A DNA stretch of 8,959 bases. Source: Bacteriovoracaceae bacterium UBA2428. GTDB lineage: Bacteria > Bdellovibrionota > UBA2428. How positions within the stretch are numbered: the stretch's first letter is position 1; each line of letters starts with the position of its first letter. This document shows, one piece after another, positions 1-5,046 of this stretch. The notes beneath the pieces are model-generated. The model saw only the letters and a list, made by a program, of their open reading frames with translations. It was not told the DNA's origin and did not search any database. The stretch lies in contig DDRA01000040.1 in assembly GCA_002343545.1 (NCBI GenBank), forward strand, positions 27,082 through 36,040, given 5' to 3'. The position numbers and the translations under genes were made by a program.

Positions 1-82
1 CCGCGCGCGCGACCCGTACGAGCGCCTTCTGAAGATTGGGATTCGTCAGGGACGAATCGAATGCGATGTTTTCGAGATCCAT
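1..82 (-). CDS. Unidentified protein, N-terminal fragment only (runs off left edge)
   Basis: A leftward reading frame opens at an ATG (82-80) and continues without a stop to the window edge, giving about 27 residues beginning MDLENIAFDSSLTNPNLQ. The start is supported by a GGAGGGG Shine-Dalgarno-like run (complement of 93-99) ten bases upstream, which is slightly long but acceptable. The peptide has no signal sequence or membrane segment, so the N terminus looks cytoplasmic. The gene is divergent from the enoyl-ACP reductase at 180 and shares a 97-base spacer with it. Too little is visible to name a family. The evidence for a real gene is the ribosome-binding site plus an open frame in the expected divergent arrangement. 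Confidence 0.5.
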   Translation of the reverse strand, partial: MDLENIAFDSSLTNPNLQKALVRVARA

Positions 83-144
83 AGCGATCGTACCCCTCCG
101 ACATCCATGTTCTCGTTTCGGAGGCGCCCTCTCCAGCCAGTGTT

Positions 145-172
145 TTGACGTGAAATCCGGGGCGTGTTTAAA
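145..172 (+). promoter_or_regulatory. Candidate sigma70-like promoter for the enoyl-ACP reductase gene
   Basis: TTGACG (145-150) matches five of six bases of a -35 box. Sixteen bases later comes TTTAAA (167-172), which matches four of six bases of a -10 box. Transcription would start at or near the ATG at 180, so the message would be leaderless or nearly so. That conflicts with the AGGGG Shine-Dalgarno-like run at 172-176. It is a candidate only; the true promoter could lie further upstream. Confidence 0.25.
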
Positions 173-179
173 GGGGCCC

Positions 180-983
180 ATGTCGAAGGAATTCAACGGA
201 TTCTTCAAAGGTGATTGGGCTCTCGTTCTTGGCGCTTCGAGCGGATTCGGCGAAGCCGCCTGCCGGCGCTTGGCGGAGGCCGGTTTCAACATCTTCGGCG
301 TCCATTTGGACCGCAAAGCCGGCATGGCCCACGTCGAAAGCCTTCAGGCCGACCTCAAAGCGATGGGACGCGAGGTCGTCTTCGTGAATGCGAACGCCGC
401 CGACGAGGCCAAGCGCCAAGAAGTTGTCGCCCAGCTCAAGGAGCGGGCGAACGGACGCGTTCGCGTGCTCATGCACTCCCTCGCCTTCGGCGCCCTCAAG
501 CCGCTCGTCGGCGCGACGCCCGAAGATTCCCTGACCAAAGCCCAAGTCGACATGACCCTGGACGTCATGGCGAGTTCGCTCATCTACTGGACCCAGGATC
601 TCGCCCGCGCCGGACTCTTTTGCCGCGGCGCCCGCATTTTCGCGATGACCTCGGCCGGCTCTTCGCGGGTCTGGACGAGCTACGGCGCGGTGAGTGCCGC
701 CAAGGCCGCGCTCGAGAGCTACTGCCGGCAGCTGGCGCTCGAACTCGCGCCCCTCGGCGTCACGGCGAACGCGCTGCTCGCCGGCGTCACCGACACCCCG
801 GCGCTTCGCAAGATCCCGGGCAACGAGAAGATGATCGAAGTCGCCCAGGGCCGTAACCCGATGAAGCGCCTCACGACGCCCGATGACGTCGCCCAGTCGC
901 TCGTGGCGTTCTGTTTGCCGCACTTCGATTTCATGACCGGAAACACGATCCGGATCGACGGCGGCGAAAACGTCGTCGACTAG
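180..983 (+). CDS. fabL: Enoyl-[acyl-carrier-protein] reductase, FabL/FabI-type short-chain dehydrogenase
   Basis: Predicted cytoplasmic NAD(P)H-dependent reductase for the last step of each fatty-acid elongation cycle (trans-2-enoyl-ACP to acyl-ACP). The 267-residue length is normal for the family. Near the N terminus is the dinucleotide-binding glycine motif GASSGFG (residues 18-24). HSLAFG (99-104) resembles the FabI HSxxF segment. The catalytic pair is Tyr168 and Lys175 with six residues between them, the Y-x6-K spacing typical of enoyl-ACP reductases rather than the usual SDR Y-x3-K. The segment after it (GVTDTPALRKIPGNE) and the closing IDGG resemble Bacillus FabL more than FabI. The start at 180 is preferred over an in-frame ATG at 36 because AGGGG lies just upstream, the protein then begins directly before the Rossmann fold, and the extension is junk-like and overlaps the divergent gene. 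A different SDR activity is possible but the Y-x6-K spacing argues against it. Confidence 0.82.
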   Translation: MSKEFNGFFKGDWALVLGASSGFGEAACRRLAEAGFNIFGVHLDRKAGMAHVESLQADLKAMGREVVFVNANAADEAKRQEVVAQLKERANGRVRVLMHSLAFGALKPLVGATPEDSLTKAQVDMTLDVMASSLIYWTQDLARAGLFCRGARIFAMTSAGSSRVWTSYGAVSAAKAALESYCRQLALELAPLGVTANALLAGVTDTPALRKIPGNEKMIEVAQGRNPMKRLTTPDDVAQSLVAFCLPHFDFMTGNTIRIDGGENVVD

Positions 984-1029
984 AACGCGCCAGAAGGCTT
1001 GGCCGCGGCGTTCTCGGTCGCTCGAGTAT

Positions 1030-1734
1030 ATGAAATACACTTCGCTCCCTGCGGCCTTGCGCCCAAGCCTCCTGGCGCGTTCTGGGGGGCAGATTCTTGT
1101 GGCTTTTTTGTTGGTGGCTGGCTGCGCCGCCACTGCGGATGTGAAGAGAGCGAATTATCCTTCGCATTGGTTTGCCGCCGTTGAGGCGGCGGGGGCGCCG
1201 GCTTGGGAGATTTTGCCGCAGGCGGCGGGGCCTGGAGAGGTGATTCTCTCGAAGCGAAACGAGTTGGGGTTGCTTTCGAATTTTGCGGCGACGCCCTTTG
1301 CGTATCGTGGAAAGCGTTACGCAAGCGTCGAGGGATTTTGGCAGGCGATGCTCTTTCCGGAAGGACCCGAGGATCCGAGCGCGCGGTCCGCGGAAATCGA
1401 GTGGAAGTTCACCCGCGAACAGGTCGAAGGAATGACGGCCTTCGCCGCCAAACGCGCGGGGGACGGCGCGCGCGCGAACATGAAGAAGCTCGGGATCGAC
1501 TGGGTCAGTTTTGAGGGACGACGTTTTCCGTACTGGACCTCGGAAAAAGGCGAGCACTACCGGATTATTCGCGAAGCCATGGCGGCCAAACTCGCGCAGA
1601 ACGAGAATGTCCGTGAGGTTCTCCGCGCCACGCGGGGATTGCGCCTGCGCCCCGACCATCACCAGGAGCCCGACGCCCCACCCGCCTGGCACTACCACGA
1701 GATCTGGATGGAGCTCCGCGAAGAGCTCCCCTAA
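1030..1734 (+). CDS. Putative lipoprotein with a divergent NADAR (YbiA-like) domain
   Basis: A 234-residue protein. Residues 22-31 are hydrophobic and end in the lipobox VAGC (Cys32), suggesting export and lipidation. Residues about 70-232 align by eye with the NADAR/YbiA fold: LLSNFAATPF (81-90) matches the FSNF..P signature, SVEGFWQA (99-106) matches the SEHYFQAQ signature, and WMELREEL (226-233) matches the C-terminal LMELREQL. Known NADAR proteins are N-glycosidases acting on ADP-ribosyl-guanine in nucleic acids or on riboflavin-pathway intermediates. Here the Lys that normally follows the Q-A-x signature is Leu108, and the WGxG..G.N.LG element is replaced by an unrelated His/Pro-rich stretch (209-223). 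The activity is therefore uncertain. No strong ribosome-binding site precedes the ATG. A GTG at 1141 would remove the signal and give a cytoplasmic protein, but it has no good ribosome-binding site either. The gene lies 46 bases after the reductase and could be co-transcribed. The first ~100 codons prefer G/T endings, unlike the neighbours. Confidence 0.78.
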   Translation: MKYTSLPAALRPSLLARSGGQILVAFLLVAGCAATADVKRANYPSHWFAAVEAAGAPAWEILPQAAGPGEVILSKRNELGLLSNFAATPFAYRGKRYASVEGFWQAMLFPEGPEDPSARSAEIEWKFTREQVEGMTAFAAKRAGDGARANMKKLGIDWVSFEGRRFPYWTSEKGEHYRIIREAMAAKLAQNENVREVLRATRGLRLRPDHHQEPDAPPAWHYHEIWMELREELP

Positions 1735-1807
1735 CGGTCTGTCGCCGCGGCGATCCGTACGGCTTCGACGCCCCGGTCCGAGAAGGGCGAGTTAAGGCCC
1801 GCGTGAT

Positions 1808-1825
1808 TCTCTTCCGAAGAGAGAG
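1808..1825 (+). promoter_or_regulatory. Small dyad overlapping the ribosome-binding site of the S11 peptidase gene
   Basis: TCTCTT (1808-1813) and AAGAGA (1817-1822) are perfect inverted arms around a CCG loop. The right arm forms part of the purine-rich AGAGAGAG (1818-1825) that must serve as the ribosome-binding site for the ATG at 1828. If the hairpin forms in the RNA it would partly hide that site. A 6-bp arm can arise by chance, so this is weak. The 93-base spacer 1735-1827 shows no convincing promoter boxes. Confidence 0.25.
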
Positions 1826-1827
1826 TC

Positions 1828-2748
1828 ATGAAACACGCCAAGACTCTCAGCTTCACCCTTTTTCTCTTCGCGATCCCGCATGCCGCGGTCGCCGCCGGCG
1901 CCAAAGCTCCCTGCCAGATCAACGTCTCGTCGAGCGAGATCACCGCGATCATGAACCGCTACGTTCCCTCCGGCTCGAACGGCCGCGGACCGGCCGGCGC
2001 GGTCTACCGCATCGGCTCGAACGGCGGCGTCGCGCAAAGCCTGCTGGAGCGCAACGCTTCGGTCGCGCAACCCGTCGCCTCGACCCAGAAGATCATGACC
2101 GCCTGGACGGCCTACAAGTTCGGCGGACTCAGCCGCGAGACGGCCTTCACCGACAGCGACCTCTTCTTCGACGAGCAAGGCAACCGGGCCGTGCACCCCG
2201 ACACGGGACGCACCGTGCTCGTGGGCGAGAAGCTCAACCAGTCCGAGTATCTCTACAGCCTCATCATGAAGTCCTCGAACGGCGCGGCCCAGGCCCTCGG
2301 CCGCGGCGCCGCCGGCAGCGTGAACGCCTTCATGACGCGCTTGAACTCGGAGGCGCAGAGCCTGCTCGGCGCCAACGCGCAATCCTACTTCCAGAACCCG
2401 AGCGGCCTCACGGACAGCTCCGACACCTATCGCTTCACCGGCACGACCCGTCGCCAGCAGTCCACGGCGTCGGAGCTCGCGCGCATCGCGGGCGCGATCA
2501 TGAAGAACTCGGGCTTCCGCTCGACGCTCGAAAGCGCGGGCGTCCAGGGCGCCTCGTCCGGTTACCTCTACAAGCTGGGTTACACCCAAGCGGCCGGCAA
2601 GACGGTCGTCGCGACCTTCCCGCTCAAGGGGTCCTGCTCGAGCGAGCTCCTGTCCTTCGCGTTTTTCGGGTCTTTGTCGGACGCGCAGTTCAACAACTAC
2701 GTGAACCTCTACAACGAGCTCCGCAACCTGGTCTGGTCGAAACTTTGA
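1828..2748 (+). CDS. Secreted serine D-Ala-D-Ala carboxypeptidase-like protein (peptidase family S11)
   Basis: A 306-residue penicillin-binding-protein-fold enzyme predicted to trim terminal D-Ala from peptidoglycan stem peptides in the periplasm or, after export, elsewhere. An N-terminal signal peptide (hydrophobic core about residues 7-20, likely cleavage near AVA-A at 22-23) precedes the catalytic domain. The nucleophile motif SxxK is STQK (Ser85, Lys88). The SxN motif is SSN (Ser149-Asn151) in LIMKSSNGAAQAL. The third motif, normally KTG, is KLG (Lys249-Gly251) in YLYKLGYTQAAGKTVV, which otherwise matches the KTGYTxxAG pattern of S11. There is no long C-terminal extension or amphipathic anchor of the DacA kind; the protein ends about 35 residues after Cys270. 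Cys29 and Cys270 could form a disulfide. The ATG is chosen because the signal peptide starts there and AGAGAGAG lies just upstream. The stop abuts the convergent gene. Confidence 0.88.
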   Translation: MKHAKTLSFTLFLFAIPHAAVAAGAKAPCQINVSSSEITAIMNRYVPSGSNGRGPAGAVYRIGSNGGVAQSLLERNASVAQPVASTQKIMTAWTAYKFGGLSRETAFTDSDLFFDEQGNRAVHPDTGRTVLVGEKLNQSEYLYSLIMKSSNGAAQALGRGAAGSVNAFMTRLNSEAQSLLGANAQSYFQNPSGLTDSSDTYRFTGTTRRQQSTASELARIAGAIMKNSGFRSTLESAGVQGASSGYLYKLGYTQAAGKTVVATFPLKGSCSSELLSFAFFGSLSDAQFNNYVNLYNELRNLVWSKL

Positions 2749-3312
2749 TCAGCGCTCCATTGCGTCGAGAATGAGTTTGGAGCGTCGGTCCAGGGCCCGC
2801 TCGACGCCGGCGACCCGCTCGTCGAAACGGCCCGGGTAAGCGCGGCCCAATACACGCAGCTTGCGGACGCAGTGAACTCGAACGGCCGTGCTTTGGGTCG
2901 CGGCGTCCATGCGGCCGAGCGCGCAGGAAGACAGTTCCTCGACGAGCGCGGCCGCCGAAAGCGGATCGTGGAGAGCTTCGGCGATCATGCCCTCGAGTTC
3001 GCGCGCGAAAGTCCCGAGCGACGGCGGCGACGAATGCGGATCGTGGGCGGCTTCGGCGCGCAGGGACGACGCCGGCGGCAGCGCGGATCGTAAGCGGGGC
3101 GAGACGGGCTTCCGAACGGCCGAAGAAGGCTCGGGCCGCGGCTTCGCCGTGGGCACGGTCGCGTCCGAGGTCGACGCGACCGACTCGGACTTCTCGACGA
3201 CGGAGCGTGCTTTCGACTCGACGAGATCCCCCGCCGGCGAACCCGGCCGCAGCGCGAGGATCGCCGACAACGCGATCATCGCGAGGGCGAAAAAGAATCC
3301 CACCCGTCTCAT
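2749..3312 (-). CDS. Hypothetical signal-anchored protein with Ser/Ala/Pro-rich linker
   Basis: A 187-residue protein that I do not recognise. A short basic start (MRR) is followed by a hydrophobic segment (residues about 5-21) without a lipobox, so it is a signal peptide or a single membrane anchor. Residues about 26-100 are low-complexity and rich in Ser, Ala and Pro. Residues about 100-187 look helical and contain two cysteines (130, 148) that could pair outside the cytoplasm. The start codon overlaps the stop of the upstream HEARH lipoprotein gene in an ATGA quadruplet (3312-3309), which implies translational coupling and a shared message. That overlap, the plausible N-terminal signal and the absence of another use for the stretch support it as a real gene. 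A longer in-frame ORF to 3588 is rejected because it would overlap the lipoprotein gene extensively. It may assist the upstream lipoprotein, but no function can be read from the sequence. Confidence 0.7.
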   Translation of the reverse strand: MRRVGFFFALAMIALSAILALRPGSPAGDLVESKARSVVEKSESVASTSDATVPTAKPRPEPSSAVRKPVSPRLRSALPPASSLRAEAAHDPHSSPPSLGTFARELEGMIAEALHDPLSAAALVEELSSCALGRMDAATQSTAVRVHCVRKLRVLGRAYPGRFDERVAGVERALDRRSKLILDAMER

Positions 3313-4859
3313 CGCTTCACCGGCTCCCGCCAGTAAGCGGTGGGCGGCTTCTCGGCCTTCGATCCCATCATGCTTTCGAGGTTCAACAGACGATCGAACT
3401 GGTCGGCGGCCTCGATCTCGGCCTGCGCCTTCGTTTCGGCCGGGCAAGTCGGACAGTCCTTCGCCATCTTGGTAAGGAAGGCCGCCCCGACCGCGTAGGC
3501 TCCCCACGCCATGCGATCGCAAGCGTAAAGGCCGCGGTAGGCTTTGGTCGGATGGTCCATCGGGCATCGGACGTGGGCAAAATTGCACTGACGTCCCATC
3601 AAGCGCTTGGTTGCCTGCTCGAGCCGAGATTCGAGCGTGTCGAGGGATTCCTCGAGGCGCTTGATCTCGGATTCGACCGCGCGATGGGCGCTTTCGCGCT
3701 CCGCCAACGGACGGAGGCTCAGCAAATCTTCGCGCAAGGCTTTGATCTTCGCGGGGAACTCCTCGACGAAACGCCGATCCTCGTCGTCGACGGCGACCGG
3801 GCAGTCCGCGTGGCGCGCCTCGTGCAAAAGCGTCTCGAGCCGATCCAAGATCGGCCGGGCGGAGTAGCTTTGACCGAGCGCCATGACGCCCGCGGCGGGC
3901 GTTTCGTAAAGTACGGGTTCGCCGCCGAGCCTCAGGAGCGGAAGGTTCTCGATGCTCCGGGGCAGCCAGGCGGGCACGAGCCCGATGGAGCGCCGGAGGT
4001 CCGAAAGGATCTCTTCGAGGTCGAGGAGACGCTGATCGTTCGACGCGGCGAAGGCCGTCGGCGACAGGTTGACCGCGATGGTGATCGGGCTTTCGCGGGT
4101 TTTCTGATCATGGACGAGGCGCCGAGTCCGCTCCGCGAAGAAGCGTTGCCAGTCGCCGGCGGACGCGAGCTCGCCGAAAAGCCTTCGCACGAAGCGAGGG
4201 TCGCCTTTCGCGACCGGGCGCGGAAGATCGCCGAGACGGGCGACGTCGTAACGGAAGAGCGCCGCCTCCGCGGCCGGGACCTCGTCGTCCACGAGAATCG
4301 AAGATTTTTCGCCGGCCGCTTCGGCGATCGGGTTCTTGAGGATCAGCTCCCCGTAGTTCACGAGGCCGGCGGAGAAAAACGTGAAACGATCAAAGCGCGC
4401 GCCCGCGAAGGCCTCGGGCCCAAGGATAAAGTTGCTCGGATGGGCCACGAAGGAAGCTCTCGCGAGCTGGGCGCCCTCGAAGATCGATCCCGACAAATCG
4501 CAGCGACGAAACGTCGCGCCGGTCAGGTCGGCTCCGCGAAACACGGAATTCGCGAGGCGACTGGTCTCCAACACGAGTCCGCGCAGGTTGCGCCCTTCGT
4601 GGTTGTAGCCTTCGAGCTTGACGCCCTTCACGCGGCCGCATTCGACGACGCGATTCTCGTTGAAGCCCGTCTCGCCCTTGGCGTTTCGGCAGGCCTGCGT
4701 ATCGGCGTCGTAGCGGAACTCCAGGTCTTTTTCGTCGACCAGTTCCGCCGGCGCGAGCGGCTTCGGCGCGACCGGAGCGCGGGGCTTCCCGCAAGCTCCC
4801 AGGGCGAGCAGGAGCCCGACGAGGAGGAGGCGGCTTCTCGGGACGCCGAATTCTCGCAT
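3309..4859 (-). CDS. Lipoprotein with pentapeptide repeats and a HEARH zincin-like motif
   Basis: A 516-residue predicted lipoprotein. A basic start (MREFGVPRSR), hydrophobic run (11-22) and lipobox LGAC (Cys23) indicate export and lipid anchoring. Residues about 88-160 form a short pentapeptide-repeat section of the A(D/N)LxG type, for example FRGADLTGATFRRCDLSGSI. HEARH (346-350) within LETLLHEARHADCP fits the HExxH zinc-binding pattern of metallopeptidases. Between it and a second conserved-looking block lies a long charged helix, probably a coiled coil (about 365-420). That block has Cys425, His429, Cys432, His436 and the ACDRMAWGAYAVGA segment (446-459). Nine cysteines besides the lipidated one suggest disulfides or metal sites, including CPTC (469-472). 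The third metal ligand is not obvious. The first gene of a leftward pair, it is divergent from the subtilase gene. The ATG at 4859 is chosen because it gives a proper lipoprotein signal; no strong ribosome-binding site is seen. Peptidase activity is inferred. Confidence 0.8.
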   Translation of the reverse strand: MREFGVPRSRLLLVGLLLALGACGKPRAPVAPKPLAPAELVDEKDLEFRYDADTQACRNAKGETGFNENRVVECGRVKGVKLEGYNHEGRNLRGLVLETSRLANSVFRGADLTGATFRRCDLSGSIFEGAQLARASFVAHPSNFILGPEAFAGARFDRFTFFSAGLVNYGELILKNPIAEAAGEKSSILVDDEVPAAEAALFRYDVARLGDLPRPVAKGDPRFVRRLFGELASAGDWQRFFAERTRRLVHDQKTRESPITIAVNLSPTAFAASNDQRLLDLEEILSDLRRSIGLVPAWLPRSIENLPLLRLGGEPVLYETPAAGVMALGQSYSARPILDRLETLLHEARHADCPVAVDDEDRRFVEEFPAKIKALREDLLSLRPLAERESAHRAVESEIKRLEESLDTLESRLEQATKRLMGRQCNFAHVRCPMDHPTKAYRGLYACDRMAWGAYAVGAAFLTKMAKDCPTCPAETKAQAEIEAADQFDRLLNLESMMGSKAEKPPTAYWREPVKR

Positions 4860-4894
4860 GCTTAGGGACGGAACTAGCAAAGCGCGATCCAAGC

Positions 4895-4922
4895 GGGGCG
4901 AGGGCTTCCGGCGCCTCGCCCC
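4895..4922. other. GC-rich stem-loop, 9-bp perfect arms
   Basis: GGGGCGAGG (4895-4903) and CCTCGCCCC (4914-4922) are perfect inverted arms around a 10-base loop. The structure lies about 35 bases upstream of the HEARH lipoprotein start on the leftward strand, so it may be part of that message's 5' leader. Neither side has a T tract, so it does not look like an intrinsic terminator. It could be an RNA structure or a protein-binding dyad. Confidence 0.45.
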
Positions 4923-4933
4923 CGCGCGAAAGT

Positions 4934-4948
4934 GTCTAAGTTTTAGAC
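4934..4948. promoter_or_regulatory. Candidate operator: inverted repeat GTCTAA-N3-TTAGAC
   Basis: GTCTAA (4934-4939) and TTAGAC (4943-4948) are perfect arms around GTT. The AT-rich dyad stands out in a high-GC surrounding and sits in the middle of the divergent spacer, where a regulator could act on both lipoprotein genes. No regulator gene is in this window to pair with it. Confidence 0.35.
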
Positions 4949-5035
4949 GCTCCACGGCTTTCTTCGACCGCGACGATTTGTTTTCGATCCCCTCAGTTTC
5001 TCGGGCGGATCCATCGATAAGAGTTCTCAACTTCG

Positions 5036-5040
5036 GAGGT
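5036..5040 (+). promoter_or_regulatory. Ribosome-binding site that decides a TTG start
   Basis: GGAGG seven bases before the TTG at 5047 is the best Shine-Dalgarno match in the window. It places the subtilase start at TTG, from which a complete lipoprotein signal (KKRF, hydrophobic run, FGGC) reads. An ATG-initiated frame from 4858 would bury that signal 63 residues inside the protein. Confidence 0.85.
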
Positions 5041-5046
5041 CCCACC

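Larger units (their letters stand above)
4860..5046. promoter_or_regulatory. Divergent control region between two lipoprotein genes
   Basis: These 187 bases lie between the start codons of the HEARH lipoprotein (leftward) and the subtilase (rightward), so they should hold both promoters. I see a GC-rich stem-loop, a short AT-rich inverted repeat (each listed separately) and a weak -10-like GATAAG at 5016-5021 pointing toward the subtilase, without a matching -35 box. The right half (4951-5030) is pyrimidine-rich and lower in GC than the flanking genes. No open frame here has a plausible start: frames that run through it are extensions of the flanking genes. Confidence 0.55.

Noticed and set aside
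36..179. ATG start at 36 for the enoyl-ACP reductase
   Set aside because: The added 48 residues do not fit the SDR N terminus and overlap the divergent partial gene.
168..1133. Long leftward open frame opposite the enoyl-ACP reductase
   Set aside because: It is antisense to a clear SDR gene, is Arg/Gly/Glu-rich without any domain, and is explained by high GC third positions.
1710..1729. Inverted repeat GGAGCTC-N6-GAGCTCC at the end of the NADAR gene, as a terminator
   Set aside because: It lies inside the coding sequence (ELREEL region), has no following T tract, and its arms follow from the repeated codons for Glu-Leu.
1803..2774. 323-residue rightward frame overlapping the S11 gene in another phase
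   Set aside because: Arg/Pro-rich out-of-frame translation of the S11 gene with no signal or motif.
3207..4865. 552-residue rightward open frame opposite the HEARH lipoprotein
   Set aside because: Low-complexity Arg/Glu/Ala composition and no signal or domain, while the leftward frame has a lipobox, pentapeptide repeats and HEARH.
4858..5046. ATG start at 4858 for the subtilase, adding 63 residues
   Set aside because: The extension would place the lipoprotein signal internally and overlap the divergent gene's start codon; GGAGG sits correctly before the TTG at 5047.
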